A stretch of 64,000 nucleotides of DNA, taken from Pseudomonas crudilactis. Its GTDB lineage: Bacteria; Pseudomonadota; Gammaproteobacteria; Pseudomonadales; Pseudomonadaceae. Numbering within the stretch: position 1 is the stretch's first letter; every line of letters starts with the position of its first letter. Below, in pieces: positions 1 to 9,963 of this stretch. Position numbers and translations under genes: made by a program. Where the stretch lies: NCBI RefSeq assembly GCF_013433315.1, contig NZ_WXVV01000005.1:186001-250000 (forward strand), given 5' to 3'. The notes beneath the pieces were generated by a model. That model did not search any database and was not told the DNA's origin. It saw only the letters and a program-made list of their open reading frames with translations.

Positions 1-135
1 GCTCGTGGCCTGGCCAACTACAGTGCGCTGGAAGCGCAAAAAATCATCGGTCAGTCGTCAGATGCGATTGTCGGTTTGCTCGGTTACATGGCTGAGCCTG
101 AGCTGGTTCACCGTGACAACCTGATTCTGGTTTAA
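1..135 (+). CDS. proB: Glutamate 5-kinase, C-terminal end (partial)
   Basis: Only the last 44 codons are present; the gene enters from the left edge and stops with TAA at 133-135. The residues resemble the end of the C-terminal PUA domain of ProB, including a GLLGY segment and a closing VHRDNLILV, close to the HRD ending of enterobacterial ProB. ProB phosphorylates glutamate in the first step of proline synthesis in the cytoplasm. The next gene, creA, starts 10 bp later, which fits the usual Pseudomonas order proB-creA-rpsT. The identification rests on a short fragment plus context. Confidence 0.8.
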   Translation, partial: ARGLANYSALEAQKIIGQSSDAIVGLLGYMAEPELVHRDNLILV

Positions 136-145
136 GGAGAATTCG

Positions 146-613
146 ATGCGTTTAGCGAAAGGATTGTTGGGCTTGCTGATGGCGATGCCATTGCTTGCCT
201 CGGCCGAAGAAATCGGTCAGGTGTCGACGGTGTTCAAGTTTGTCGGCCCGAACGACCGTATTGTCGTTGAGGCTTTTGATGATCCGAAAGTCGAGGGTGT
301 GACCTGCTACTTGTCGCGCGCCAAAACTGGCGGTGTGAAGGGCGGTTTGGGCCTGGCTGAGGATCGCGCGGAAGCGTCGATCGCTTGCCGCCAGGTCGGC
401 CCGATCAGGTTCAAGGGTGATCTGAAAGATGGCGATGAGGTGTTCAAGGAGCGCACGTCGCTGGTGTTCAAGACCATGCAGGTGGTGCGTTTCCTCGACA
501 AGAAGCGCAATACGCTGGTGTATCTGGTCTATAGCGATCGCTTGATCGAGGGCAGTCCACAGAATGCCGTGACCGCCATCCCGATCCTGCCATGGGTGCC
601 CGTCCAGCAGTAA
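146..613 (+). CDS. creA: CreA family secreted protein
   Basis: 155 residues with a clear signal peptide (MRLAKG, a hydrophobic run, cleavage near ASA-EE at about residue 20), so probably periplasmic. The mature part matches the CreA family: an early [21 protein letters not shown] block, then two cysteines (VTCYLS and IACRQVG) that could form a disulfide. CreA is conserved in proteobacteria but its function is unknown. A strong AAGGAG lies just before the ATG, and the gene follows proB by 10 bp, probably in the same transcript. It is followed by a REP pair and converges on rpsT. Confidence 0.9.
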   Translation: MRLAKGLLGLLMAMPLLASAEEIGQVSTVFKFVGPNDRIVVEAFDDPKVEGVTCYLSRAKTGGVKGGLGLAEDRAEASIACRQVGPIRFKGDLKDGDEVFKERTSLVFKTMQVVRFLDKKRNTLVYLVYSDRLIEGSPQNAVTAIPILPWVPVQQ

Positions 614-628
614 CGCCGCAAATCCAAC

Positions 629-718
629 TGTAGGAGTGAGCCTGCTCGCGATGGAGTTGTATCAGTCAATATATGCATCGACTGATACAACTCCATCGCG
701 AGCAGGCTCACTCCTACA
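629..718. repeat. REP pair (inverted, TGTAGGAG ends outward)
   Basis: A near-perfect 90-bp palindrome. A TGTAGGAGTGAGCCTGCTCG arm at the left is mirrored at the right end, with the tetramers GCGATGGAGTTGTATCAGTC also paired around a short centre. It lies between the convergent genes creA and rpsT. The arm is a TAGGAGTGAGC variant of the GTGGGAGCGAGC unit used by most REPs in this window. Confidence 0.9.
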
Positions 719-752
719 TTTTTTTGCGCTGGATTCACCAAATTTCAAGCAT

Positions 753-781
753 AAAAAAACCGACCCTAAGGTCGGTTTTTT
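753..781 (-). terminator. rpsT intrinsic terminator
   Basis: Hairpin AAACCGACC-CTAA-GGTCGGTTT with A-tracts and T-tracts on both sides, 16 bp after the rpsT stop on the reverse strand. The symmetry means it could also stop leftover creA transcription from the other direction. Confidence 0.9.
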
Positions 782-796
782 AATGACTACGTCGGA

Positions 797-1069
797 TTAA
801 GCAGCTTCTTTCAGCGCTTTGACGTGGCCATTCAGGCGGCTCTTATGGCGAGCAGCCTTGTTCTTGTGGATGATGCCTTTATCGGCCATACGGTCGATAA
901 CTGGCACAGCCAGAACGTATGCAGCTTGAGCTTTTTCAGCGTCTTTTGCGTCGATGGCTTTAACTACATTCTTGATGTAGGTGCGAACCATGGAACGCAG
1001 GCTGGCGTTGTGGCTGCGACGCTTCTCAGCCTGTTTTGCACGTTTTTTGGCGGAAGGTGAGTTGGCCAC
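797..1069 (-). CDS. rpsT: 30S ribosomal protein S20
   Basis: 90 residues, the usual length of S20. The protein is Lys/Arg/Ala-rich and begins (M)[17 protein letters not shown], diagnostic of the family; S20 binds 16S rRNA early in assembly of the small subunit. The start codon is GTG (1069-1067), preceded by GGAG at 1077-1080, and no better ATG exists upstream. A start other than ATG is common for rpsT and is linked in E. coli to autogenous translational control. It is transcribed alone, with its own promoter and terminator, divergently from murJ. Confidence 0.97.
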   Translation of the reverse strand: MANSPSAKKRAKQAEKRRSHNASLRSMVRTYIKNVVKAIDAKDAEKAQAAYVLAVPVIDRMADKGIIHKNKAARHKSRLNGHVKALKEAA

Positions 1070-1122
1070 CGTCGAGCTCCTCGAAAGACTTTTTAGGAAA
1101 TAGCAAACAAAATAGGCCGCGA

Positions 1123-1151
1123 ATCATGCCGATGAGTTGAAGTCTTGTCAA
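1123..1151 (-). promoter_or_regulatory. Putative sigma-70 promoter of rpsT
   Basis: On the reverse strand a perfect TTGACA (1151-1146) is followed after 17 bp by CATGAT (1128-1123), a four-of-six match to TATAAT. It lies 54 bp ahead of the rpsT start in the divergent rpsT/murJ gap. Inferred from sequence only. Confidence 0.5.
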
Positions 1152-1321
1152 GGGCACTTGAAACGTTCCGCTAAGTGGTAGGTATAAAGAGGCGGGATAT
1201 TTATTTCCGGCGCTTGACCTGTAAACTCGCGAGCTTTGGCTCTGTGCTGCTGCGGCGTGGAGTATCGCACAAGTAGGCGCTTTGTTCGCCTGCTGTTTAT
1301 CGACAGGCACAAATTCCCTCA

Positions 1322-2860
1322 ATGAATCTGCTCAAATCGTTGGCCGCCGTCAGCTCTATCACGATGCTTTCCCGGATTCTGGGCTTTGTTCGTGACACGC
1401 TGATTGCTCGTACTTTCGGCGCCGGGATGGCGACGGACGCCTTCTTTATTGCCTTCAAACTGCCCAATCTGCTGCGGCGTATCTTCGCTGAAGGCGCGTT
1501 CTCTCAGGCATTCGTGCCGATTCTCGCTGAATACAAAAGCCAGCAGGGTGAAGAGGCGACCCGAACCTTTATTGCCTATGTGTCGGGTTTGCTGACACTG
1601 GTATTGGCGGTAGTGACGGCGCTGGGCATGATCGCTGCGCCCTGGGTGATCTGGGCTACTGCGCCCGGCTTCACTGATACACCGGAAAAATTCCAGCTCA
1701 CCTCGGATCTGTTGCGGGTGACCTTCCCCTATATATTGCTGATCTCGCTGTCCTCGCTGGCCGGTGCGATTCTCAATACCTGGAACCGTTTCTCGGTGCC
1801 GGCCTTTGTGCCGACGTTGCTCAACGTCAGCATGATCGTGTTTTCGCTGTTTCTCACGCCGTACTTTGACCCGCCGGTGATGGCGCTGGGCTGGGCGGTG
1901 CTGGTAGGTGGTCTGGCGCAGTTGCTCTATCAACTGCCGCACCTGAAAAAGATCGGCATGCTGGTGCTGCCGCGCCTGAATCTGCGCGATACCGGCGTCT
2001 GGCGCGTGATGAAGCAGATGCTGCCGGCGATTCTCGGCGTCTCGGTCAGCCAGATTTCGCTGATCATCAACACCATCTTCGCCTCGTTTCTGGTGGCAGG
2101 CTCGGTGTCGTGGATGTATTACGCCGACCGCCTGATGGAGTTGCCATCCGGCGTACTGGGTGTGGCGCTGGGCACAATCCTGCTGCCGACATTGGCGAAA
2201 ACCTATGCAAGCAAGGATCGCCATGAGTATTCGCGGATTCTTGATTGGGGTCTGCGTTTGTGCTTTGTATTGGTGCTGCCGTGCTCGCTGGCGCTGGGGA
2301 TTCTCGCCGAGCCGCTGACTGTTTCGCTGTTTCAGTACGGTCAATTCAGCGGCTTTGACGCCGAAATGACCCAGCGTGCGCTGATTGCCTACTCTGTCGG
2401 CCTGCTTGGGATTATTGTGATCAAAGTGCTTGCGCCGGGCTTTTATGCGCAACAGAACATCCGGACTCCAGTAAAAATCGCAATCTTCACGCTGGTCGTT
2501 ACTCAACTGTTCAACCTCGTTCTGATTGGTCCGCTGGCTCACGCCGGTCTGGCCTTGGCAATCAGTGCCGGTGCCTGCCTGAACGCCGGATTGCTGTTCT
2601 ATCAACTGCGCAAGCAGCAGATGTATCAGCCGCAGCCGGGTTGGGCCAAGTTCGGCTTCAAACTGGTGGTGGCAGTGGCGGTGATGTCCGTGGTGCTGCT
2701 GATCGGCATGCATTTCATGCCGCCATGGGATCAGGGGCACATGCTTGAGCGCTTCCTGCGTCTGGGCGCATTGGTTGCGGCGGGCGTGGTCGCTTACTTC
2801 GGCATGTTGCTGCTGCTCGGTTTCCGCCTGCGTGACTTCAATCGCAAGGCCTTGAGCTAA
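1322..2860 (+). CDS. murJ: Lipid II flippase MurJ
   Basis: 512 residues of almost continuous membrane segments, as expected for the 14-helix MurJ/MviN fold of the MOP superfamily. The start [20 protein letters not shown] and the following [15 protein letters not shown] block are typical; the conserved arginines of the central cavity lie in [14 protein letters not shown] and the early RD motif. MurJ flips lipid II across the inner membrane for peptidoglycan synthesis and is essential. It is divergent from rpsT across a 252-bp gap and followed 129 bp later by ribF, an order conserved in Pseudomonas. Confidence 0.97.
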   Translation: MNLLKSLAAVSSITMLSRILGFVRDTLIARTFGAGMATDAFFIAFKLPNLLRRIFAEGAFSQAFVPILAEYKSQQGEEATRTFIAYVSGLLTLVLAVVTALGMIAAPWVIWATAPGFTDTPEKFQLTSDLLRVTFPYILLISLSSLAGAILNTWNRFSVPAFVPTLLNVSMIVFSLFLTPYFDPPVMALGWAVLVGGLAQLLYQLPHLKKIGMLVLPRLNLRDTGVWRVMKQMLPAILGVSVSQISLIINTIFASFLVAGSVSWMYYADRLMELPSGVLGVALGTILLPTLAKTYASKDRHEYSRILDWGLRLCFVLVLPCSLALGILAEPLTVSLFQYGQFSGFDAEMTQRALIAYSVGLLGIIVIKVLAPGFYAQQNIRTPVKIAIFTLVVTQLFNLVLIGPLAHAGLALAISAGACLNAGLLFYQLRKQQMYQPQPGWAKFGFKLVVAVAVMSVVLLIGMHFMPPWDQGHMLERFLRLGALVAAGVVAYFGMLLLLGFRLRDFNRKALS

Positions 2861-2989
2861 GGTTTTACCCTTTATAAACAGGCGCGGGCCGGCAGTTTTG
2901 TCGGCTCGTTCACTTTGCGTTACGGTGTTGCCTGTCGTCGACCGTCGGGTGTGGTTATAATCGACCACTTTATGAGCAAGAAGCGCGTT

Positions 2990-3928
2990 ATGCAGCTGGT
3001 TCGAGGCCTCCACAACTTGCGCCCCCAGCATCGGGGCTGCGTCGCCACTATTGGCAACTTTGACGGTGTTCACCGTGGTCACCAGGCTATCCTGGCCCGA
3101 CTGCGTGAGCGTGCACTCGAGTTGGGCGTACCCAGCTGCGTGGTGATTTTCGAGCCGCAGCCACGGGAATTCTTTGCCCCCGAGACCGCGCCGGCGCGTC
3201 TGGCACGGTTGCGCGACAAGCTGCAACTGCTGGCCGCTGAAGGCGTTGACCGGGTGTTGTGCCTGGCGTTCAACCAGCGCTTGAGCAAGCTCAGCGCCAG
3301 CGAGTTCGTCGACACCATCCTCGTTGATGGTCTCGGCGTGCAGCATCTGGAGGTCGGTGACGACTTCCGCTTCGGTTGCGACCGCCTCGGCGATTTCGAC
3401 TTCCTGCTGCAGGCCGGGCAGATGCATGGTTTCACTGTTGAAGCCGCGCAAACCGTCGAGCTGGACGGGATTCGCGTCAGCAGCACGCAAGTGCGCAACG
3501 CGTTGGCTGCCGCCGATTTTGCCTTGGCCGAACGTTTGCTCGGCCGCCCGTACCGGATTGCCGGTCGCGTGCTGCATGGCCAGAAACTGGCCCGGCAACT
3601 CGGTACGCCGACTGCCAACATTCAACTCAAGCGTCGTCGCGTGCCGTTCACCGGGGTGTACCTGGTGGATGTCGATATCGACGGCAAGACCTGGCCAGGT
3701 GTCGCCAATATCGGCGTACGGCCCACGGTGCAAGGTGATGGCAAGGCCCACCTTGAAGTCCATCTTCTAGATTTTGCCGGCGATCTGTATGACCGGCGTT
3801 TGACGGTGGTTTTCCACCAAAAGCTGCGTGAAGAGCAGCGCTTCGCCTCCCTGGAGGCATTGAAAACGGCGATCAATGCGGATGTCGCCACCGCCCGTGC
3901 ACTAGCCGCACCTAGCGCCCATCGCTAA
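2990..3928 (+). CDS. ribF: Bifunctional riboflavin kinase / FAD synthetase
   Basis: 312 residues from the chosen ATG. The N-terminal half is the FMN adenylyltransferase domain with the nucleotide-binding GNFDGVHRGHQ motif near residue 22. The C-terminal half is the riboflavin kinase domain, with GTPTANI and GVYLVDV. The enzyme converts riboflavin to FMN and then FAD. The open frame extends upstream to 2915, and an in-frame ATG at 2972 also exists; 2990 is preferred because it gives the family's usual MQLVRGLHNL beginning. A perfect TATAAT at 2956-2961 suggests a promoter close ahead. ileS follows after 13 bp. Confidence 0.95.
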   Translation: MQLVRGLHNLRPQHRGCVATIGNFDGVHRGHQAILARLRERALELGVPSCVVIFEPQPREFFAPETAPARLARLRDKLQLLAAEGVDRVLCLAFNQRLSKLSASEFVDTILVDGLGVQHLEVGDDFRFGCDRLGDFDFLLQAGQMHGFTVEAAQTVELDGIRVSSTQVRNALAAADFALAERLLGRPYRIAGRVLHGQKLARQLGTPTANIQLKRRRVPFTGVYLVDVDIDGKTWPGVANIGVRPTVQGDGKAHLEVHLLDFAGDLYDRRLTVVFHQKLREEQRFASLEALKTAINADVATARALAAPSAHR

Positions 3929-3941
3929 TGAAGAGCCTTAA

Positions 3942-6773
3942 ATGACCGACTATAAAGCCACGCTTAACCTTCCGGACACCGCCTTCCCAATGAAGGCCGG
4001 CCTGCCACAGCGCGAACCGCAGATCTTGCAGCGCTGGGACAGTATTGGCCTGTACGGAAAGTTGCGCGAGATTGGCAAGGATCGTCCGAAGTTCGTTCTG
4101 CACGACGGTCCTCCGTATGCCAACGGCACGATCCACATCGGTCACGCACTGAACAAGATTCTCAAGGACATGATCATCCGCTCGAAGACCCTGTCGGGTT
4201 TTGACGCGCCGTACGTTCCGGGTTGGGACTGCCACGGCCTGCCGATCGAGCACAAGGTTGAAGTGACCCACGGCAAAAATCTGGGCGCGGACAAGACCCG
4301 CGAACTGTGCCGTGCCTACGCCACCGAGCAGATCGAAGGGCAGAAGTCCGAATTCATCCGTCTCGGCGTGCTGGGCGACTGGGCCAACCCGTACAAGACC
4401 ATGGACTTCAAAAACGAGGCCGGTGAAATCCGCGCCCTCGCCGAAATCGTCAAGGGCGGTTTCGTGTTCAAGGGCCTCAAGCCTGTGAACTGGTGCTTCG
4501 ACTGTGGTTCGGCCCTGGCTGAAGCGGAAGTCGAGTACGAGACCAAAAAGTCCTCGACCATCGACGTCGCCTTCCCGATCGCTGACGAAGCCAAACTGGC
4601 TGCTGCGTTCGGCCTGCCGTCGCTGAGCAAACCTGCGTCGATCGTGATCTGGACCACCACCCCTTGGACCATCCCGGCCAACCAGGCGCTGAACGTTCAT
4701 CCGGAATTCAACTACGCGCTGGTTGATGTCGGCGACAAGCTGCTGGTGCTGGCTGAAGAGCTGGTCGAAGCCTGCCTGGCGCGCTACAGCCTGGAAGGTT
4801 CGGTCATCGCCACCACCACTGGTAAAGAACTCGAGCTGATCAACTTCCGTCACCCGTTCTATGACCGTCTGTCGCCGGTGTACCTGGCTGACTACGTCGA
4901 ACTGGGCGCTGGCACCGGCGTGGTTCACTCCGCTCCTGCCTACGGCGTGGACGACTTCGTGACTTGCAAGAAATATGGCATGGTCAACGACGACATCCTC
5001 AACCCGGTGCAGAGCAACGGCGTGTACGCGCCGTCGCTGGAATTCTTCGGCGGCCAGTTCATCTGGAAGGCCAACCCGGCCATCGTCGACAAGCTGACCG
5101 AAGTCGGTGCGCTGATGCACACCACCGTCATCGAACACAGCTACATGCACTGCTGGCGCCACAAGACCCCGCTGATCTACCGCGCCACCGCGCAGTGGTT
5201 CATCGGCATGGACAAAGAGCCAACCAGCGGCGACACCCTGCGTGTGCGCTCGCTCAAAGCCATCGAAGACACCCAGTTCGTTCCGGCCTGGGGCCAGGCG
5301 CGTCTGCACTCGATGATCGCCAACCGTCCGGACTGGTGCATCTCGCGTCAGCGTAACTGGGGCGTGCCGATCCCGTTCTTCCTCAACAAGGAAAGCGGCG
5401 AACTGCACCCACGCACCGTTGAGTTGATGGAAGAAGTCGCCAAGCGCGTTGAAGTCGAAGGCATCGAAGCCTGGTTCAAGATGGACGCTGCCGAGCTGCT
5501 CGGCAACGAAGCGCCGCTGTACGACAAGATCAGCGACACCCTCGACGTCTGGTTCGACTCGGGCACCACGCACTGGCACGTCCTGCGCGGTTCGCACCCG
5601 ATGGGTCACGACAGCGGCCCGCGCGCCGATCTGTACCTGGAAGGTTCCGACCAACACCGTGGCTGGTTCCACTCGTCGCTGCTGACCGGTTGCGCCATCG
5701 ACAACCACGCGCCGTACTGCGAACTGCTGACCCACGGTTTCACCGTCGACGAAGCCGGCCGCAAGATGTCCAAATCGCTGGGCAACGTGATCGCGCCGCA
5801 GAAAGTCAACGACACCCTGGGCGCCGACATCATGCGTCTGTGGGTCGCTTCGACCGACTACTCCGGTGAAATGGCGGTTTCCGACCAGATCCTGCAACGC
5901 AGTGCGGACGCCTATCGTCGTATCCGTAACACCGCGCGTTTCCTGCTCTCGAACCTGACGGGTTTCAACCCGGCCACCGACATCCTGCCGGCTGAAGAAA
6001 TGCTCGCGCTGGATCGTTGGGCGGTAGACCGCACCTTACTGCTGCAACGCGAGCTGCAAGAGCACTACGGCGAATACCGTTTCTGGAACGTCTACTCGAA
6101 GATCCACAACTTCTGCGTGCAGGAGTTGGGCGGTTTCTACCTCGACATCATCAAGGACCGTCAGTACACCACTGGCGCCAACAGCAAGGCCCGTCGTTCG
6201 GCGCAAACCGCGCTGTTCCACATCTCCGAAGCGCTGGTGCGATGGATCGCGCCGATCCTCGCTTTCACCGCCGACGAACTGTGGGAGTACCTGCCGGGCG
6301 AACGCAACGAATCGGTGATGCTCAATACCTGGTACGAAGGTCTGACCGAACTGCCGGCCGACGTTGAACTGGGCCGCGACTACTGGGAACGCGTGATGGC
6401 GGTCAAAGTAGCGGTGAACAAAGAGATGGAAATCCAGCGTGCGGCCAAAGCCGTCGGTGGCAACCTGCAAGCCGAAGTGACGCTGTACGCCGAAGACGCC
6501 CTGAGCGCCGATCTGGCCAAGCTGAGCAACGAGCTGCGCTTTGTTCTGATCACCTCGACCGCCAGTGTTGCGCCGTTTGTACAGGCTCCGGCCGATGCGG
6601 TAGTGACTGAAGTCAGCGGCCTGAAGCTGAAAATCGTCAAGTCGGCCTTCCCGAAATGCGCCCGTTGCTGGCACTGCCGTGAAGACGTTGGCGCGAACCC
6701 GGAACATCCGGAAATCTGCGGTCGTTGCGTCGACAACATCAGCGGCGCTGGCGAGGTTCGTCACTATGCCTAA
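3942..6773 (+). CDS. ileS: Isoleucyl-tRNA synthetase
   Basis: 943 residues, the full length of bacterial type 1 IleRS. Visible motifs are the class I HIGH signature ([11 protein letters not shown], near residue 65), the KMSKSLGN loop near residue 607, a large inserted CP1 editing domain ([16 protein letters not shown]) between them, and a C-terminal zinc site (CARCWHC ... CGRC). It charges tRNA-Ile in the cytoplasm. It lies between ribF (13 bp) and lspA (8-bp overlap), probably one transcript. The coding strand is strongly codon-biased, which produces long but spurious antisense frames. Confidence 0.98.
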   Translation: MTDYKATLNLPDTAFPMKAGLPQREPQILQRWDSIGLYGKLREIGKDRPKFVLHDGPPYANGTIHIGHALNKILKDMIIRSKTLSGFDAPYVPGWDCHGLPIEHKVEVTHGKNLGADKTRELCRAYATEQIEGQKSEFIRLGVLGDWANPYKTMDFKNEAGEIRALAEIVKGGFVFKGLKPVNWCFDCGSALAEAEVEYETKKSSTIDVAFPIADEAKLAAAFGLPSLSKPASIVIWTTTPWTIPANQALNVHPEFNYALVDVGDKLLVLAEELVEACLARYSLEGSVIATTTGKELELINFRHPFYDRLSPVYLADYVELGAGTGVVHSAPAYGVDDFVTCKKYGMVNDDILNPVQSNGVYAPSLEFFGGQFIWKANPAIVDKLTEVGALMHTTVIEHSYMHCWRHKTPLIYRATAQWFIGMDKEPTSGDTLRVRSLKAIEDTQFVPAWGQARLHSMIANRPDWCISRQRNWGVPIPFFLNKESGELHPRTVELMEEVAKRVEVEGIEAWFKMDAAELLGNEAPLYDKISDTLDVWFDSGTTHWHVLRGSHPMGHDSGPRADLYLEGSDQHRGWFHSSLLTGCAIDNHAPYCELLTHGFTVDEAGRKMSKSLGNVIAPQKVNDTLGADIMRLWVASTDYSGEMAVSDQILQRSADAYRRIRNTARFLLSNLTGFNPATDILPAEEMLALDRWAVDRTLLLQRELQEHYGEYRFWNVYSKIHNFCVQELGGFYLDIIKDRQYTTGANSKARRSAQTALFHISEALVRWIAPILAFTADELWEYLPGERNESVMLNTWYEGLTELPADVELGRDYWERVMAVKVAVNKEMEIQRAAKAVGGNLQAEVTLYAEDALSADLAKLSNELRFVLITSTASVAPFVQAPADAVVTEVSGLKLKIVKSAFPKCARCWHCREDVGANPEHPEICGRCVDNISGAGEVRHYA

Positions 6774-7278
6774 TGCCGTTGGCCGTTTTGGACGGTTGAG
6801 CTGGCTGTGGTTGAGCTTGCTGGTGCTGGTCATCGACCAGGCCAGCAAGTTCTACTTCGAAGGCAAGCTCGAAATGTTCCAGCAGATCGTGATCATTCCC
6901 GATTACTTCAGCTGGACGCTGGCTTACAACACTGGCGCTGCCTTCAGCTTCCTGGCTGACAGCTCCGGCTGGCAGCGCTGGCTGTTCGCCCTGATCGCGA
7001 TCGTTGTCAGTGCGGTGCTGGTGGTCTGGCTCAAGCGTCTGGGTCGTAACGAAACCTGGCTGGCGGTCGCTTTGGCGCTGGTGCTGGGCGGCGCGCTGGG
7101 TAATCTGTATGACCGCATCGCCCTGGGCCATGTGATCGATTTCATTCTGGTGCACTGGCAGAACCGCTGGTACTTCCCGGCGTTCAACTTCGCCGACAGC
7201 GCCATCACTGTTGGTGCGGTGATGCTGGCACTGGATATGTTCAAAAGTAAAAAGACCGGAGAAGCCGTTCATGACTGA
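6766..7278 (+). CDS. lspA: Lipoprotein signal peptidase (signal peptidase II)
   Basis: 170 residues with four predicted membrane helices. The two catalytic aspartates sit in the conserved [14 protein letters not shown] and FNFADSAI segments near residues 122 and 145. LspA cleaves the signal peptide of prolipoproteins, such as the BamD encoded further along, after diacylglycerol addition. The ATG at 6766 overlaps the last 8 bp of ileS, and the product begins [11 protein letters not shown]. Its end overlaps the start of fkpB by 8 bp, so the three genes are translationally linked. Confidence 0.97.
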   Translation: MPNAVGRFGRLSWLWLSLLVLVIDQASKFYFEGKLEMFQQIVIIPDYFSWTLAYNTGAAFSFLADSSGWQRWLFALIAIVVSAVLVVWLKRLGRNETWLAVALALVLGGALGNLYDRIALGHVIDFILVHWQNRWYFPAFNFADSAITVGAVMLALDMFKSKKTGEAVHD

Positions 7279-7723
7279 ACAGGTATTGGCTGAGCAACGC
7301 ATCGGCCAGAACACGGAAGTCACTTTGCACTTTGCATTGCGCCTGGAGAACGGCGACACCGTCGACAGTACGTTCGACAAAGCCCCGGCGACCTTCAAGG
7401 TCGGCGACGGCAATCTGCTGCCGGGTTTCGAAGCGGCGCTGTTCGGCTTCAAGGCCGGCGACAAGCGCACGCTGACCGTCGAGCCGGAAAACGCTTTCGG
7501 TCAGCCGAACCCGCAGAACGTGCAGATCATTCCGCGTTCGCAATTCGTCGATATGGAGCTGTCGCCGGGTTTGCTGGTGATCTTCAACGATGCGGCCAAT
7601 ACTGAGTTGCCGGGCGTGGTGAAAGAGTTCGACGACACGCAAGTGACCATCGACTTCAATCACCCGCTGTCGGGCAAGACGCTGACCTTTGACGTCGAGA
7701 TCATCAACGTCAAAGCGATCTAA
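7271..7723 (+). CDS. fkpB: FKBP-type peptidyl-prolyl isomerase (SlpA/FkpB type)
   Basis: 150 residues, matching the SlpA-like FKBP family. It has an FKBP core (LRLENGDTVDSTF, then VGDGNLLPGFEAALFG) with the inserted-flap domain typical of SlyD/SlpA proteins (EPENAFGQPNPQNVQ). Unlike SlyD it has no His/Cys-rich metal-binding tail. These are cytoplasmic folding helpers. It overlaps lspA by 8 bp. A REP pair separates it from ispH, so the ispH transcript may be attenuated or separate. Confidence 0.92.
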   Translation: MTEQVLAEQRIGQNTEVTLHFALRLENGDTVDSTFDKAPATFKVGDGNLLPGFEAALFGFKAGDKRTLTVEPENAFGQPNPQNVQIIPRSQFVDMELSPGLLVIFNDAANTELPGVVKEFDDTQVTIDFNHPLSGKTLTFDVEIINVKAI

Positions 7724-7742
7724 CTGACTCTATGAAGTCAAA

Positions 7743-7848
7743 TGTGGGAGCGAGCCTGCTCGCGAATGCGGTGTGTCAGCCAACAGTAATGTTGCAGGTG
7801 ATGGCCTCTTCGCGAGCAAGTCGAATCGTCGCACCGTCGCTCCCACAG
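7743..7848. repeat. REP pair with one disrupted arm
   Basis: The left arm TGTGGGAGCGAGCCTGCTCG is intact. The right arm begins CGCGAGCAAG, is interrupted by about 15 extra bases (TCGAATCGTCGCACC), and resumes GTCGCTCCCACA. The pair therefore cannot form the full hairpin of the other copies. It lies between fkpB and ispH on the same strand. Confidence 0.85.
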
Positions 7849-7888
7849 TGTTTTTAACTGTTTTCGCGCGCAAGACACGAGGCACAGC

Positions 7889-8833
7889 ATGCAAATCAAA
7901 CTCGCCAATCCCCGTGGCTTCTGCGCCGGCGTGGACCGGGCGATCGAAATCGTCAACCGCGCCCTGGAAGTCTTTGGGCCGCCGATCTACGTGCGTCATG
8001 AAGTGGTGCACAACAAGTTCGTCGTCGAAGACCTGCGCAGTCGCGGAGCGATCTTCGTCGAAGAGCTGGATCAGGTGCCGGACGACGTCATCGTGATCTT
8101 CAGTGCGCACGGCGTCTCCCAGGCCGTACGTACCGAAGCCGCTGGCCGTGGCCTGAAAGTCTTCGACGCCACCTGCCCGCTGGTGACCAAGGTGCACATC
8201 GAAGTGGCCAAGTACAGCCGCGACGGTCGCGAATGCATCCTGATCGGCCACGCCGGTCACCCGGAAGTCGAAGGCACCATGGGCCAGTACGACGCCAGCA
8301 ATGGCGGCACGATCTACCTCGTCGAAGACGAAAAAGACGTGGCCGAGTTGCAGGTGCACAACCCGGAAAAACTGGCTTTCGTTACCCAGACGACGCTGTC
8401 GATGGACGACACCAGTCGCGTCATCGATGCGCTGCGCACGCGCTTCCCCGCCATTGGTGGCCCGCGCAAGGACGACATCTGCTACGCCACGCAAAACCGT
8501 CAGGACGCGGTCAAGCAACTGGCTGACGAGTGTGACGTCGTGCTGGTAGTCGGCAGTCCGAACAGCTCCAACTCCAATCGTCTGCGTGAGCTTGCCGAAC
8601 GCATGTCCACACCGGCATACCTTATCGACGGCGCCGAAGACCTGCAGAAGAGCTGGTTCGATGGCGTTGAGCGTATCGGCATCACCGCCGGTGCCTCCGC
8701 GCCGGAAGTGCTGGTGCGCGGCGTGATTCAGCAATTGCAGGCCTGGGGTGCGACCGGTGCCGATGAATTGGCCGGGCGCGAAGAGAACATCACGTTCTCG
8801 ATGCCTAAAGAGCTGCGCGTACGTTCGATCTGA
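7889..8833 (+). CDS. ispH: 4-hydroxy-3-methylbut-2-enyl diphosphate reductase
   Basis: 314 residues, the normal IspH length. The three cysteines that hold the 4Fe-4S cluster are visible in [10 protein letters not shown] (residue 12), [11 protein letters not shown] and [11 protein letters not shown]. The substrate-binding [13 protein letters not shown] stretch is also present. IspH performs the last step of the MEP isoprenoid pathway, making IPP and DMAPP. It probably belongs to the ileS-lspA-fkpB series despite the REP in between. Its last 29 bp overlap the 3' end of the oppositely oriented fimT. Confidence 0.97.
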   Translation: MQIKLANPRGFCAGVDRAIEIVNRALEVFGPPIYVRHEVVHNKFVVEDLRSRGAIFVEELDQVPDDVIVIFSAHGVSQAVRTEAAGRGLKVFDATCPLVTKVHIEVAKYSRDGRECILIGHAGHPEVEGTMGQYDASNGGTIYLVEDEKDVAELQVHNPEKLAFVTQTTLSMDDTSRVIDALRTRFPAIGGPRKDDICYATQNRQDAVKQLADECDVVLVVGSPNSSNSNRLRELAERMSTPAYLIDGAEDLQKSWFDGVERIGITAGASAPEVLVRGVIQQLQAWGATGADELAGREENITFSMPKELRVRSI

Positions 8834-9359
8834 CGCTTTTGTTCTTTTGACACAGCGCCTGCTCAGCTTTTTCGCTGGCCAGGCGCACGCGACCGGTCGC
8901 CGCCAGCACCACCTGGAGCTGGCTGATCGGCTCGTTTACCGAGCAGATATGTAGTTTTCCTGCCTGAAACATTCGTCCGGGCATCAGCGGCTTACCCAGG
9001 CTGCCAAACCTTATATAACGACTCACCCACCAGTTACCGGCAATTGGAATTCGCTGATCGCTCGCGCGTTCGACCAGCAGTGGATTGCTGCTGTCCTCCG
9101 GCCCCTTGCCGCTGATATCCAGAATGATTCGCCAGCCCCGGCTCCAATCGCCGTCGATGCCATGGATGACCACGCTTTGATTGTGCGTGATCGCTAACGT
9201 TCGAGCATTGCGAATACCGTCGAGCAGCGATTGCGCAGCCTGATGGCGATGGTTCGACTCGGTGAGCGCGGCAAACGCCGGACTGACCAACAGCAGAACA
9301 ATTGCGCCAATCGCCAGTCCCATAAGCAGTTCTATCAGGCTGAAACCCTGTTGCGGCAT
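8805..9359 (-). CDS. fimT: GspH/FimT-like minor pseudopilin
   Basis: 184 residues from ATG 9359. The first residues, [18 protein letters not shown], are a type IV prepilin leader: cleavage by PilD after the Gly, Phe at +1 and Glu at +5 of the mature protein, then a hydrophobic helix. The C-terminal part fits the GspH/FimT fold, with two Cys (HICSVN, QALCQK). It faces away from the fimU-pilE operon and its 3' end overlaps ispH by 29 bp. Upstream in-frame codons to 9665 are ignored because they would bury the leader. The exact role is uncertain; FimT-type proteins are linked to pilus assembly or DNA binding in some bacteria. Confidence 0.85.
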   Translation of the reverse strand: MPQQGFSLIELLMGLAIGAIVLLLVSPAFAALTESNHRHQAAQSLLDGIRNARTLAITHNQSVVIHGIDGDWSRGWRIILDISGKGPEDSSNPLLVERASDQRIPIAGNWWVSRYIRFGSLGKPLMPGRMFQAGKLHICSVNEPISQLQVVLAATGRVRLASEKAEQALCQKNKSVRSNVRAAL

Positions 9360-9489
9360 GAAAACTCCCTCCGTGGAGTGTGATGAACGGCGCGCTCCGT
9401 GCGCCGGGCAGGGCAAATCAACCGACGCGGGCCGGTTGAATGTTCTAGCGTGTAGAAGCAGGTATAGCCGACGGCAACGGAGGGCATCG

Positions 9490-9963
9490 ATGGATCTTCG
9501 TACAAAAGGTTTCACGCTGATCGAGTTGTTGGTCGCGGTCGCGATCTTCGTGATCCTCATTACCCTGGCAGTGCCGGCGTTTACCCGTTCGATACAGGGC
9601 AGCAAGGCCGACACCGAAATGGGCGACCTGCAACGGGCGATCAATTTCGCCAGGCTCGAGGCCATCGACCGTGGTACGACGCTGCGCCTGCGTCCGACCG
9701 CTGGTGGCAGCGTCTGGACCGGTGAACTGGCGGTCTACGACAGTACTGGCAATCCGGCCAATGTGTTGCGGGTTGTTCCCGCGATGAGCAGCGGCGCGAC
9801 TCTGACGCTACCCTCAGGAGTGACCGCACTGGATTTCAACAACCTTGGCGGTCTGGCGGCACCGTCGACGGCGGTGGTCATCAGTTACACGTTGGGAACG
9901 CAAAGCAGGACGCTGAACGTGTGCTTGAACGGACGAATTCAACTGGGTGGAAGTTGCGGATGA
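9490..9963 (+). CDS. fimU: Minor pilin, GspH/FimU family
   Basis: 157 residues beginning MDLRTKGFTLIELLVAVAIF: a short charged leader, PilD cleavage after Gly7, Phe+1 and Glu+5. The rest is a GspH-type globular domain ending in two Cys (NVCLNG and GGSCG) that may pair. FimU-type minor pilins form part of the priming complex at the pilus tip. It is the first gene of the forward cluster fimU-pilV-pilW-pilX-pilY1-pilE, and its stop overlaps the pilV start (ATGA). Confidence 0.88.
   Translation: MDLRTKGFTLIELLVAVAIFVILITLAVPAFTRSIQGSKADTEMGDLQRAINFARLEAIDRGTTLRLRPTAGGSVWTGELAVYDSTGNPANVLRVVPAMSSGATLTLPSGVTALDFNNLGGLAAPSTAVVISYTLGTQSRTLNVCLNGRIQLGGSCG

Noticed and set aside
1319..3763. Long open frame on the reverse strand across murJ and ribF (814 codons)
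   Set aside because: It is antisense to two well-recognised genes, has repetitive His/Gln/Arg-rich composition and no domain; it arises from third-position GC bias of the coding strand.
3912..5897. 661-codon open frame antisense to ileS
   Set aside because: Val/Asp/His-rich product without recognisable motifs and full overlap with ileS; codon-bias shadow.
9262..9489. N-terminal extension of fimU
   Set aside because: It would put 76 residues before the prepilin leader and overlap the divergent fimT; ATG 9490 gives a canonical leader.
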